NCBI RefSeq assembly: GCF_016654115.1
Contig: NZ_JAEQAZ010000160.1
Location: forward strand, 1 to 43,101
Direction of reading: 5' to 3'
Length of the DNA: 43,101 nucleotides
Source of the DNA: Streptomyces sp. MBT53
Lineage (GTDB): Bacteria > Actinomycetota > Actinomycetes > Streptomycetales > Streptomycetaceae
In this document: in pieces, positions 24,185-33,212 of the stretch
Position numbering within the stretch: the stretch's first letter is position 1
Layout of the letters: the number at the start of each line of letters is the position of its first letter
Program-made: the position numbers and the translations under genes
The notes under the pieces: generated by a model
What the model was told of the DNA's origin: nothing
The model's database searches: none
What the model saw: only the letters and a program-made list of their open reading frames with translations

Positions 24185-25225
24185 TCAGTTGTGCTGGGCT
24201 ACGGCGGTGAGGTCGGCGAAGAGCTCCTGGCGCTGCTCGGTGGTGAGGTGGCAGGCGGAGCCCCGGCCGTCGACCACGTCCAGCACGGGCTGTTCGCTGG
24301 CGCAGCGTCCGCCGGGGACCTTCTCGGCGAAGGCGCACCGCGGGTGGAAGCGGCAGCCGGACGGCGGGTTGAGCAGCGAGGGCGGCGAGCCGGGGATCGG
24401 CATCAACGGCACGTCGACCGGTCCTTCGAGGCTCGGCATGGAGCTGAGCAGACCGAGCGTGTAGGGGTGCTGCGGGTCCGTCAGCACCTCCTTCTTGGTG
24501 CCGCGCTCCACGCACCGGCCGCCGTACATCACCAGGACGTCGTCGGCGATGTCGGCGATGACGCCGAGGTCGTGGGTGATGAACACGATGGCGGTGCCGA
24601 ACTCCTGCTGGAGGTCCTTCAGCAGGTCCATGATCTGGGCCTGGACCGTCACGTCGAGGGCCGTCGTCGGCTCGTCGGCGATCAGCAGCTCCGGGTCGCA
24701 GACCAGCGCCATGGCGATCATCGCGCGCTGGCGCATACCGCCGGAGAAGAGGTGCGGGTAGTCGTCCACCCGGACCTCGGGCTGGGGGATCCCGACCCGC
24801 TTCAGCATCTCGATCGCGCGCTCCCGGCTCTCCTTCTTGGAGGCGCCGGTGTGCTTGCGGTACGTCTCCGAGATCTGCTTGCCGACCGTGTGGTACGGCG
24901 ACAGGGAGGCCAGCGCGTCCTGGAAGATCATGGCCATCTTGTTGCCGCGCAGCCGCTCCAGCTCCCGCTCGGAGGCGGTGAGCAGCTCCTTGTCGTCGAG
25001 CAGGATCTCGCCCTCGATCGCCGTGCGGTCGCGGTCGTGGAGGCCCAGGATCGTCAGGTTGGTGACGGACTTGCCGGAGCCCGACTCACCGACGATGCCG
25101 AGCGTCCTGCCCTTGGCGAGATCGAAGGAGAGCCCGTCGACGGCCTTGACGATGCCGTCCTCGGTGGAGAAATGGACCTTCAGATCCCTGACGGAGAGGA
25201 AGGGCTGCTGATCGGTGCTCGTCAC
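24185..25225 (-). CDS. Second oligopeptide importer, DppD-type ATPase (bldKD paralog)
   Basis: A 346-residue ATPase from GTG 25225 with AGGAG upstream. Walker A is GESGSGKS, the Q-loop is MIFQDALASLSP, the signature is FSGGMRQRAMIAMAL, Walker B is ELLIADEPTTALD and the switch is ITHDLGV. The C-terminal GCRFHPRCAF and ACHL carry the family cysteines. It energises the second importer with its neighbour and closely resembles the bldKD product, including the N-terminal DLKVHFSTEDGIVKAVDG. Confidence 0.95.
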   Translation of the reverse strand: MTSTDQQPFLSVRDLKVHFSTEDGIVKAVDGLSFDLAKGRTLGIVGESGSGKSVTNLTILGLHDRDRTAIEGEILLDDKELLTASERELERLRGNKMAMIFQDALASLSPYHTVGKQISETYRKHTGASKKESRERAIEMLKRVGIPQPEVRVDDYPHLFSGGMRQRAMIAMALVCDPELLIADEPTTALDVTVQAQIMDLLKDLQQEFGTAIVFITHDLGVIADIADDVLVMYGGRCVERGTKKEVLTDPQHPYTLGLLSSMPSLEGPVDVPLMPIPGSPPSLLNPPSGCRFHPRCAFAEKVPGGRCASEQPVLDVVDGRGSACHLTTEQRQELFADLTAVAQHN

Positions 25226-25275
25226 GGGGACGCTCCTGGGGGGTGATGCGGGGGGTAGGGGTTACGGGCGGAGGG

Positions 25276-26256
25276 TCAGGCGAGCCGGATCCGCGGGTCG
25301 ATGAAGGCGTAGGCGGCGTCGACGATGATGTTGAAGAACACGATCGCCGCCGCGGAGAGGACGGTGACGCCGAGCAGCATGGGCAGGTCGCTCTGGATGA
25401 CGGAGATCACCGCGAGACGGCCGATGCCCTGGAGGCTGAAGACCTGCTCGGTGATGATCGCGCCGCCGATCAGGGTGCCCAGGTCGATGCCGAACACCGT
25501 GACGATCGGGCCCATCGCGCCGCGCCAGGCGAAGCGCAGGAACACGTTGGCGCGGGAGAGGCCCTTGGCGCGGGCGGTGCGGACGTAGTCCTCGCTGAGC
25601 TGCTCGACGAGCTGGGAGCGGGCCATACGCGTGTAGTTGGCGGTGAAGATGATCGACAGCACCAGCCAGGGCAGCAGCAGACCCGAGAACCAGGCGGCGG
25701 GGTTGTCGGTCAGCGGCGTGTACGAGGGCTGGTCGAGGATGCCGGTCTTGAAGACCAGGAAGTACAGCGCGATGTAGCCGACGAAGTAGATCTGCAGCGA
25801 GGAGCCGAGCAGCGAGGCCGAGGTCGCGAACTTGTCCAGGAACTTGCCCTGCTTGAGCGCCGCGATCATGCCGGTGCCGACACCGAAGATCAGGAAGATG
25901 ACGGCCGAGCCGAAGGCGAGCGAGAGGGTCAGCGGCAGCCGGTCCATGATCGTGCCGAAGACGGGCTCGTTGTTGGCGAAGGAGTAGCCGAGGCACGGCG
26001 CGTTGCAGTGTCCGAAGCCGCTGTACTCACGCCCGACGAAGATGCCCTTGAGCCAGTACCAGTACTGGACCGGTATCGGATGGTCGATGCCCAGGTTGTG
26101 CCGGATCTGCGCCAGCGAGGCCGGCGTGCAGTTCTTGCCGCAGGACATCATGGCCGGGTCACGCGGGACGGCGTAGAAGAGCCAGAACGTGATGGCGCTG
26201 ATGATCAGCAGAATGACCAGCGCGCCGATCGTACGGCGGACAAGGAAGCGGAACAT
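25276..26256 (-). CDS. Second oligopeptide importer, DppB-type permease (bldKC paralog)
   Basis: A 326-residue permease, the same length as the bldKC product. It starts MFRFLVRRTIGALVILLIISAITFWLFY. The external domain has PRDPAMMSCGKNCTPASL, sharing the paired cysteines with BldKC. The EAA loop is EDYVRTARAKGLSRANVFLRFAWRG, and the end AFIDPRIRLA matches the paralog. It forms the translocation pore with the C-type permease at the head of the operon. It is separated from the binding-protein gene by about 100 nt that hold a hairpin. Confidence 0.93.
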   Translation of the reverse strand: MFRFLVRRTIGALVILLIISAITFWLFYAVPRDPAMMSCGKNCTPASLAQIRHNLGIDHPIPVQYWYWLKGIFVGREYSGFGHCNAPCLGYSFANNEPVFGTIMDRLPLTLSLAFGSAVIFLIFGVGTGMIAALKQGKFLDKFATSASLLGSSLQIYFVGYIALYFLVFKTGILDQPSYTPLTDNPAAWFSGLLLPWLVLSIIFTANYTRMARSQLVEQLSEDYVRTARAKGLSRANVFLRFAWRGAMGPIVTVFGIDLGTLIGGAIITEQVFSLQGIGRLAVISVIQSDLPMLLGVTVLSAAAIVFFNIIVDAAYAFIDPRIRLA

Positions 26257-26316
26257 GGGGTCAGGACTTTCCGGACGAGGCGCCGTTGCCGGGGCGTGAG
26301 GGGTGTGGAGCCGGTG

Positions 26317-26342
26317 GGGGGCGGCCCGGTGGAGCCGCCCCC
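26317..26342 (-). terminator. Intercistronic hairpin in the second importer operon
   Basis: GGGGGCGGC and GCCGCCCCC (26317-26325 and 26334-26342) form a 9-bp stem with an eight-base loop. It lies between the binding-protein stop and the permease start, the same place as the bldKB-bldKC hairpin, though the sequences differ. Confidence 0.65.
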
Positions 26343-26358
26343 TGGTGCCGCGTGGCGC

Positions 26359-28113
26359 CTATGCCTTGGCGTAGAGCCTCGTGAGCGCGATGCCGGTGTT
26401 GCCGGCGTCGTAGACGAAGCCGCCGACCTTCGTACCGTGCATCCAGTTGCGGATGGCGTGGTAGTCGGGGACACAGGCCGCGAGTTCCATGATCTGCTTG
26501 TCGATCGCGCCCCAGGCCTTGTTGGCCGCGTCGGCGTCGGTGATCAGGGAGGCCGCCGCGATGGCCTTGTCGACGCTCGTGTCCTTCAGCTGGGCGTAGT
26601 TGCTGCGGCCGTCGCCGATGTTGTCGCCGTCCCAGCAGGGGTAGAAGACCGAGTAGCCGCCCGGCCAGTCCGGGCTCCAGCCGGCCGCGAACAGGTCGTA
26701 CTGGTTGTCGATCTTGCCGATCTGGGTGTAGAAGGTCGACTTGTCGATCTGCTTGTTGACGACCGTGAAGCCGGCCGCCTCCAGCGCGTTCTTGATCGCG
26801 ACGGCCTGCTTCACCGCGTTGTCCGACGTCTGGTACGCGATGACCAGCTTCTGTCCGACCTTGCCGGCCTCCTTCAGGAGGGCCTTGGCCTTGACCGGGT
26901 CGCCGCCGGGCTTCGTGGTCTTGCCGTACAGGTCGAAGTCCGTGTAACCGGGGGTCACCGGGGAGAAGATCGTGGTGGCGATCTCGCTGGTGGACGCGCC
27001 GCCGCGGATGGTCTGCAGCTGCTGGTTCGGCCAGGCGTAGTTGATGGCCTGGCGGACCTTGACGTCCGTGATGCGGGTGGTGTTGATCGGCCAGTAGTAG
27101 GTGACCGTGTCGACCGCGGTGAGCACCTGCTGCTTGAGCTTGGTGTTGGTGAGGACCGTGGCGATCCGCTCGGGGGCGACCTCGTTGAAGATCGACATCG
27201 TGTACTGGTCGTTGCCCTTGTCCGCGATGTAGCGGTCGGTCGAGGCCAGCAGCTCGAAGCCGAACTGGAAGAGGTACTTGTCCGGGTAGGCGTTGCGGAT
27301 CGGGTCCGTCGCCGCGTCCCAGTGCTCGTTGCGGGTGTACGTCATGGACTTGCCGACGTCGCGCGCGGAGATCTTGTACGGGCCGCAGGAGAACGGCTGC
27401 TTGTCGTACTTCTCCTTGGTGTCCTTCGACTTCTTCACGAAGGAGTACGCGCGCTCGGCGAGCGTGAAGTTGAAGTCACCGCGGGCCTGGTTGAGGCGGA
27501 AGGTGATGGTCTTGCCGTCGATCTCTATGGAGTCGAGGTTCTTGCCCTCGTAGGGACCCTTGTACTTGTCGCCGCCGACCAGGAACTGCTGGACGTAGCG
27601 CGGGCCCTCGGTGACGAAGGAGGCGAAGAGGCGCTCGAAGGTGTGGCGGACGTCGTCCATGGACAGCTCGGAGCCGTCCTCCCACTTGATGCCGTCCTTG
27701 ATGGTGAACGACCAGGTCTTGCCGCCGTCCTTGGCGGTGCCCGCGTCCGTGGCCACGTCGCCGACCAGCGTGGCGCCGCCCTTGGAGTCGAGCTTGTAAC
27801 CGGTCAGGCCACGCATGATCGGCGTGGTGATGAGGATCTCGGTGGAGACGTAGATCTGCGCCGGGTCCAGGTGGTCCATGTCGAACTGGTCGAGCCCGTA
27901 GATCGTCCCGCCCTTGACCGCGCCGGCGACCTCGGGGGCCGGGCCCGTCGAGTCGGCCTTCGTGCCGACCGCGATCTTGCTCTGCTTGGCCTTGCTGACC
28001 GAGGGGACCTTGCTCTTCGAGGTCGAGGTGCCGCCGCCACAGGCGGTCAGCACCGAGCTCGACGCGGCCACCACACCGGTGGCGATCATGAAGTTTCTAC
28101 GGGAAAAAGACAC
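26359..28113 (-). CDS. Second oligopeptide importer, solute-binding lipoprotein with a Tat-like signal
   Basis: A 584-residue SBP_bac_5 lipoprotein related to BldKB (HLDPAQIYVSTE, RGLTGYKL, WSFTIKDGIKWEDGS, CGPYKISARD). The signal has a twin-arginine motif SRRNFM at residues 4-9, then the lipobox VLTAC with C25. Export in a folded state by the Tat route is therefore likely, unlike the other two importer lipoproteins here. ATG 28113 is the natural start. It should set the peptide specificity of the second importer. The intercistronic hairpin after it may raise its message level. Confidence 0.92.
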   Translation of the reverse strand: MSFSRRNFMIATGVVAASSSVLTACGGGTSTSKSKVPSVSKAKQSKIAVGTKADSTGPAPEVAGAVKGGTIYGLDQFDMDHLDPAQIYVSTEILITTPIMRGLTGYKLDSKGGATLVGDVATDAGTAKDGGKTWSFTIKDGIKWEDGSELSMDDVRHTFERLFASFVTEGPRYVQQFLVGGDKYKGPYEGKNLDSIEIDGKTITFRLNQARGDFNFTLAERAYSFVKKSKDTKEKYDKQPFSCGPYKISARDVGKSMTYTRNEHWDAATDPIRNAYPDKYLFQFGFELLASTDRYIADKGNDQYTMSIFNEVAPERIATVLTNTKLKQQVLTAVDTVTYYWPINTTRITDVKVRQAINYAWPNQQLQTIRGGASTSEIATTIFSPVTPGYTDFDLYGKTTKPGGDPVKAKALLKEAGKVGQKLVIAYQTSDNAVKQAVAIKNALEAAGFTVVNKQIDKSTFYTQIGKIDNQYDLFAAGWSPDWPGGYSVFYPCWDGDNIGDGRSNYAQLKDTSVDKAIAAASLITDADAANKAWGAIDKQIMELAACVPDYHAIRNWMHGTKVGGFVYDAGNTGIALTRLYAKA

Positions 28114-28183
28114 AGTAGCCCTGCCTTATGGGTGGGACGGGACCAGCCGGACGACATTGACCGGACCGGAGATGAGAGATGGG

Positions 28184-29209
28184 TCAGCGCTTGGACTTCG
28201 GGTCGAGCGCGTCGCGCGCCGAGTCGCCGAGCAGGTTGAACGCCAGGACGAAGATCACCATGGCCAGGCCCGGGAAGAGCATGAAGGTGAAGTCCTGGGT
28301 GTAGAACTGGGCGCCCCGCTGGATCATGACGCCCCAGTCGGGGGTCGGGTCGATCATGCCGACGCCGAGGAAGGCGAAGCCCGCCTCCGCGGTCACATAG
28401 GCCGGGAGCATGAGCGTGGACTGGATGAGGATCGGGGTCCACAGGTTGGGCAGGAGTTCCTTGAACACGATGCGCATCGGTGACGCCCCGGTCACCTTGG
28501 CCGACTCGACGAACTCCCGCTCGCGCAGGCCGAGTACCTGGCCGCGCAGCAGACGGGCGATCGACGCCCAGCCGAAGAAGGACATCATCAGGATGAGCGC
28601 GGTGGCCCGCAGCCAGGTCGGGATGTTGTCGTCCGCGGCGACGAACAGCCCGAACACCACCGGCATGAAGGCGATGATGAACAGCGTCGAGGGGATCGAC
28701 AGCACGATGTCGATGATCCGGCCGACGAAGTAGTCCGTCTTGCCGCCCAGATAGCCCGCGGTGACGCCGATCACGACGCCGACGACGGTCGTGATCAGGG
28801 TGGCGGCCAGGGCGATGCCCAGCGAGGTCCGGATGCCGTAGATCAGGAACGTGAAGACGTCACGGCCGAGCTGCGGTTCGATGCCGAACCAGAACTGCGA
28901 ACTCATGCCGCCGTTCGGGCCCGCCGGGTACGAGAAGGCGTCGAGCAGGCTCGGGTCCTGGCTCGCGTACGTCGTGTACGGATCTTTCCCGTACAGCTTC
29001 GAGATCAGCGGCGCGGCCAGCGCGATCGCGAAGAAGAAGATCACGATGATCGCCGATATGACGCCCGTACGGTCGCGCTTGAAGCGGCGCCACGCGAGCT
29101 GTCCCGGAGACCTGCTCTCGGCGGCCTTCGAGTCGGGAGAAGTGATCGACTTCTCGTCGCTCTCGTCGGTCACCTCGAGCGGGGCCGCGGATGGGGTTGG
29201 GGGGGTCAT
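28184..29209 (-). CDS. Second oligopeptide importer, DppC-type permease (bldKA paralog)
   Basis: A 341-residue permease, first gene of the minus-strand operon. ATG 29209 has GGAG six bases upstream; the longer frame to 29284 is not supported. It is strongly similar to BldKA: SPGQLAWRRFKRDRTGVISA, APLISKLYGKDPYTTYAS, SSQFWFGIEP and FLIYGIRTSLG. The EAA loop is REREFVESAKVTGASPMRI, and the end is GDSARDALDPKSKR. Its upstream region is shared with the divergent third operon. Confidence 0.93.
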   Translation of the reverse strand: MTPPTPSAAPLEVTDESDEKSITSPDSKAAESRSPGQLAWRRFKRDRTGVISAIIVIFFFAIALAAPLISKLYGKDPYTTYASQDPSLLDAFSYPAGPNGGMSSQFWFGIEPQLGRDVFTFLIYGIRTSLGIALAATLITTVVGVVIGVTAGYLGGKTDYFVGRIIDIVLSIPSTLFIIAFMPVVFGLFVAADDNIPTWLRATALILMMSFFGWASIARLLRGQVLGLREREFVESAKVTGASPMRIVFKELLPNLWTPILIQSTLMLPAYVTAEAGFAFLGVGMIDPTPDWGVMIQRGAQFYTQDFTFMLFPGLAMVIFVLAFNLLGDSARDALDPKSKR

Positions 29210-29659
29210 GATGCTCCTGGCCCAAGGGCGGGTCCGATAAGACTCCGCAGGGCACTCCCTACGGGCTACGCCGGACTTTTTCAACGCAATTCATGCAGGG
29301 TCAATAAAATCTAGGGCGACTTGTGCTTCTCTTTACCTATTTTACGTCCCCTTGATCGTTCCGTAGCTACGCGGGTAGCGCGCCGTGATCGGTCCGTGTT
29401 TTATGTCGGGCCAAACGCGCGAAACGTGCAATGGGTTCGATATGCGGACGTCCCTGTATCGGAATGCGTACATCGGGGCGTCGTGATCCAACGGTTCTGC
29501 ATCGCTTCGCGGTGACCCATTGTGCGCTATGCCGCGGATCGTCCGAACGGGGGTCGGAGGTACCCCGAAAGGGTGGGCCCAAAGGCGATGTTCTCCTTTT
29601 TGTGCCGATATTGGCCGGTAACGGATCGATCTGGACCGGCTTGCCTGAGGAGGCACTCG
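29210..29659. promoter_or_regulatory. Divergent promoter region between the second and third importers
   Basis: This 450-nt gap has no convincing gene. The first 130 nt are AT-rich for this genome (CAATAAAATC, CTATTTTACG), consistent with the minus-strand promoter. A perfect 10-bp palindrome CGTAGCTACG lies at 29362-29371. The word TAGGTAAAG on the minus strand (29339 to 29331) also occurs on the coding strand before bldK at 14719-14727. Confidence 0.5.
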
Positions 29660-31300
29660 ATGCGTGGAGCCACGCACGCCAAATGGGCCGCTTGCGCGGC
29701 GGCGGTAGCCCTCGCTGCGACCGCCTGTGGGAGCAGCGGCGGGGGCGGCAGCAGCAGCGGCGGCGGTGACGGCAGCGCGGTGCTCAGTGCCTCCTGGGGG
29801 GACCCGCAGAACCCGCTGGAGCCGGCCAACACCAACGAGGTGCAGGGCGGCAAGGTCCTCGACATGGTCTTCCGCGGCCTGAAGCGGTACGACCCGAAGA
29901 CCGGCAAGGCCGAGGACATGCTCGCCGACAAGATCGAGACCACGGATTCGCAGAACTTCACGGTCACCGTGAAGAGCGGCTGGAAGTTCAGCAACGGGGA
30001 GGCCGTCACCGCGAAGTCCTTCGTCGACGCGTGGAACTACGGCGCGAGCCTCAAGAACAACCAGAAGAACGCGTACTTCTTCGGGTACATCGACGGCTAC
30101 GACAAGGTCCACCCCGACAGCGGCTCGCAGTCCGCGACCACCCTCTCCGGGCTCAAGGTGACCGGCACCGACACCTTCACGATCAAGCTCACCCAGAAGT
30201 TCTCCACGTTCCCGGACACCCTCGGCTACGCGGCCTACTCCCCGCTGCCGTCGACGTTCTTCTCCGACCACGCGGCCTGGCTGAAGAAGCCGGTCGGCAA
30301 CGGGCCGTACACGATCTCCTCCTACACCAAGGGCTCGCAGATGGAGCTCAAGAAGTGGGACGGCTACACCGGCGCCGACAAGGCGCAGAACGGTGGCGTG
30401 ACCCTCAAGGTCTACACCGACAACAACACCGCCTACACCGACCTGATGGCCGGCAACCTCGACCTCGTCGACGACATCCCGGCCTCGCAGCTCAAGAACG
30501 TCAAGAGCGACCTCGGCGGCCGGTACATCAACACGCCCGCCGGGATCATCCAGACCCTCGCGTTCCCGTACTACGACAAGAACTGGAACAAGAGCGGCTC
30601 GGACAAGGTCCGCCAGGGCCTGTCCATGGCGATCAACCGGGACCAGATCACCACCACGATCTTCCAGAAGACCCGCACCCCCGCCACCGACTGGACCTCA
30701 CCGGTGCTCGGCACCGCGGGCGGCTTCCAGGACGGGCTGTGCGGTGACGCCTGCAAGTACAACCCGACCGAGGCCAAGAAGCTGGTCCAGGAGGGCGGCG
30801 GGCTGCCCGGCGGCCAGGTCAAGATCACGTACAACGCGGACACGGGCTCGCACAAGGAGTGGGTGGACGCCGTGTGCAACTCCATCAACAACGCGCTCGG
30901 CAACGACAAGGCGTGCGTCGGCAACCCGGTCGGCACCTTCGCCGACTTCCGCAACCAGATCGGCCAGCACAAGATGACCGGGCCGTTCCGGGCCGGCTGG
31001 CAGATGGACTACCCGCTGATCCAGAACTTCCTCCAGCCGCTCTACTACACCAACGCCTCCTCCAACGACGGCCAGTGGTCCAACAAGGACTTCGACAAGC
31101 TCGTGAACCAGGCCAACGCGGAGACCGACACGGCCAAGGCGATCAAGCTCTTCCAGCAGGCCGAGGGGGTCGTCCGGGACAACATGGCCGCCATCCCGCT
31201 CTGGTACCAGAACGGCAGCGCGGGCTACTCGGACCGGCTCTCGAACGTGGCGCTCAACCCGTTCAGCGTCCCCGTGTACAACGAGATCAAGGTCGGCTGA
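29660..31300 (+). CDS. Third oligopeptide importer, solute-binding lipoprotein
   Basis: A 546-residue SBP_bac_5 lipoprotein. ATG 29660 is chosen because GAGGAGG lies seven bases upstream; the longer frame to 29522 lacks a signal. The signal ends LAATAC with C23, followed by a Gly/Ser linker. The fold is visible in LEPANTNEVQGGKVLDMVFRG, WKFSNGEAVTAKSF, VGNGPYTISSYTKG and IPLWYQN. It is clearly distant from the BldKB pair and nearer to the classic OppA/DppA type. Only six nt separate it from the permease, and there is no intercistronic hairpin, unlike the other two operons. Confidence 0.93.
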   Translation: MRGATHAKWAACAAAVALAATACGSSGGGGSSSGGGDGSAVLSASWGDPQNPLEPANTNEVQGGKVLDMVFRGLKRYDPKTGKAEDMLADKIETTDSQNFTVTVKSGWKFSNGEAVTAKSFVDAWNYGASLKNNQKNAYFFGYIDGYDKVHPDSGSQSATTLSGLKVTGTDTFTIKLTQKFSTFPDTLGYAAYSPLPSTFFSDHAAWLKKPVGNGPYTISSYTKGSQMELKKWDGYTGADKAQNGGVTLKVYTDNNTAYTDLMAGNLDLVDDIPASQLKNVKSDLGGRYINTPAGIIQTLAFPYYDKNWNKSGSDKVRQGLSMAINRDQITTTIFQKTRTPATDWTSPVLGTAGGFQDGLCGDACKYNPTEAKKLVQEGGGLPGGQVKITYNADTGSHKEWVDAVCNSINNALGNDKACVGNPVGTFADFRNQIGQHKMTGPFRAGWQMDYPLIQNFLQPLYYTNASSNDGQWSNKDFDKLVNQANAETDTAKAIKLFQQAEGVVRDNMAAIPLWYQNGSAGYSDRLSNVALNPFSVPVYNEIKVG

Positions 31301-31306
31301 GCCCGC

Positions 31307-32230
31307 ATGGGACGGTACGTCGTCCGGCGTCTGCTGCAGATGGTCCCGGTCTTCATCGGCGCCACCCTGCTGATCTTCCTGATGGTCAACGTGATGGGCG
31401 ACCCCATCGCGGGCCTGTGCGGAGACCGGCAGTGCGACCCGGCGACGGCCGCCCAGCTCAAGCGGGAGTTCGGCCTCGACAAGCCCGTGTGGCAGCAGTA
31501 CCTGACCTACATGGGGAACGTCTTCACCGGCGACTTCGGTACGGCGTTCAACGGCCAGAAGGTCACCGAGCTGATGTCGACCGCGTTCCCCGTCACCATC
31601 CGGCTGACCGTCGTGGCGATCGTCATCGAGGTCGTCGTCGGCATCGCGCTCGGGGTCGTCACCGGCCTCAGGCGCGGCCGCCCGATCGACACGAGCGTGC
31701 TGCTGCTCACCCTCATCGTGATCTCCATCCCGACCTTCGTCACCGGTCTGCTGCTGCAACTGCTGCTGGGGGTGGAGTGGGGCTGGATCAAGCCGTCGGT
31801 GTCCACGGACGCGACGTTCAGCGAACTGATCGTGCCCGGGCTGGTCCTGGCCTCGGTCTCACTCGCGTACGTGACCCGGCTGACCCGGACGTCCATCGCC
31901 GAGAACCGCCGCTCCGACTACGTCCGTACAGCGGTCGCGAAGGGCCTGCCCAGACGCCGGGTGATCATCCGCCACCTGCTCCGCAACTCGCTCATCCCCG
32001 TGGTCACCTTCATCGGCACCGACATCGGCGCCCTGATGGGCGGCGCGATCGTCACCGAGCGGATCTTCAACATCCACGGCGTCGGCTTCCAGCTCTACCA
32101 GGGGATCGTCCGGCAGAACACGCAGACCGTGGTCGGCTTCGTGACGATCCTCGTCCTCGTCTTCCTGGTCGCGAATCTCCTCGTCGACCTCCTCTACGCC
32201 GTACTCGACCCGAGGATCCGCTATGCCTGA
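31307..32230 (+). CDS. Third oligopeptide importer, DppB-type permease
   Basis: A 307-residue permease. It starts MGRYVVRRLLQMVPVFIGATLLIFLMV with the family's first helix. The external part holds a short cysteine pair (AGLCGDRQCDP). The EAA loop at about 200-222 is RSDYVRTAVAKGLPRRRVIIRHLLRN. The C-terminus is AVLDPRIRYA. Its stop overlaps the next permease start by eight bases, so the two are translationally coupled. Confidence 0.94.
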   Translation: MGRYVVRRLLQMVPVFIGATLLIFLMVNVMGDPIAGLCGDRQCDPATAAQLKREFGLDKPVWQQYLTYMGNVFTGDFGTAFNGQKVTELMSTAFPVTIRLTVVAIVIEVVVGIALGVVTGLRRGRPIDTSVLLLTLIVISIPTFVTGLLLQLLLGVEWGWIKPSVSTDATFSELIVPGLVLASVSLAYVTRLTRTSIAENRRSDYVRTAVAKGLPRRRVIIRHLLRNSLIPVVTFIGTDIGALMGGAIVTERIFNIHGVGFQLYQGIVRQNTQTVVGFVTILVLVFLVANLLVDLLYAVLDPRIRYA

Positions 32231-33203
32231 GCAGCCGTTCGAGCCGGATCGCGCCATCGCCGGCACCGGGGCGGGCGGGGCGATGGACCTCGCCACGAGC
32301 GAGGCGGAGACGCTGGAGAAAACACCTGGCGGCCCGGAGGGCACAGGCCCCCAGGAGAAGCCCCGCTCCCTCTGGTCCGACGCCTGGCGGGACCTGCGCC
32401 GCAACCCGGTCTTCATCATCTCCGCGCTCGTCATCCTCTTCCTGATCGTCATCTCCCTCTGGCCGTCCCTGATCGCCTCCGGCAACCCCCTCAAGTGCAA
32501 CCTCGCAAAGGCCCAGGAGGGCTCCCAGCCGGGCCACCCCTTCGGCTACGACGGCCAGGGCTGCGACGTCTACACGCGCACGGTCTACGGCACCCGTACG
32601 TCGGTCACGGTCGGCGTCCTCGCCACGCTCGGGGTCGCGATCTTCGGCTCGGTGCTGGGCGGACTGGCCGGCTTCTTCGGCGGAATCTGGGACTCGATCC
32701 TGTCCCGCCTCACCGACATCTTCTTCGCGATCCCGGTGGTCCTCGGCGGCCTGGTCCTGCTGTCCGTGGTCACCAGCAACACGGTCTGGCCGGTCATCGG
32801 CTTCATGGTGCTGCTCGGCTGGCCGCAGATCTCCCGCATCGCCCGCGGCTCGGTCATCACGGCCAAACAGAACGACTACGTCCAGGCCGCGCGGGCGCTC
32901 GGCGCCTCCAACTCCCGCCTCCTGCTCCGCCACATCACCCCGAACGCGGTGGCCCCGGTGATCGTCGTGGCCACCATCGCGCTCGGCACGTACATCTCCC
33001 TGGAGGCGACCCTGTCCTACCTCGGCGTGGGCCTGAAGCCCCCCACGGTCAGCTGGGGCATCGACATCTCCTCGGCCTCCGCCTACATCCGCAACGCCCC
33101 CCACATGCTCCTCTGGCCGGCCGGAGCCCTGGCGATCACCGTCCTCGCGTTCATCATGCTCGGCGACGCGGTACGCGACGCCCTTGACCCGAAGTTGAGG
33201 TGA
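32223..33203 (+). CDS. Third oligopeptide importer, DppC-type permease
   Basis: A 326-residue permease. A long hydrophilic N-terminus (about 50 residues) precedes LWSDAWRDLRRNPVFIISALVILF, the family's first helix. The external loop has the GCDVYTRTVYGTRTS signature, and the EAA loop is KQNDYVQAARALGASNSRLLLRH. The C-terminus is GDAVRDALDPKLR. ATG 32223 overlaps the upstream gene. It forms the channel with the B-type subunit. Confidence 0.94.
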   Translation: MPEQPFEPDRAIAGTGAGGAMDLATSEAETLEKTPGGPEGTGPQEKPRSLWSDAWRDLRRNPVFIISALVILFLIVISLWPSLIASGNPLKCNLAKAQEGSQPGHPFGYDGQGCDVYTRTVYGTRTSVTVGVLATLGVAIFGSVLGGLAGFFGGIWDSILSRLTDIFFAIPVVLGGLVLLSVVTSNTVWPVIGFMVLLGWPQISRIARGSVITAKQNDYVQAARALGASNSRLLLRHITPNAVAPVIVVATIALGTYISLEATLSYLGVGLKPPTVSWGIDISSASAYIRNAPHMLLWPAGALAITVLAFIMLGDAVRDALDPKLR

Positions 33204-33212
33204 GGTGCCGTC

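Noticed and set aside
25243..28239. 998-codon plus-strand open frame
   Set aside because: Shadow of the second importer's permease and binding-protein genes; it crosses gene boundaries and shows no domain.
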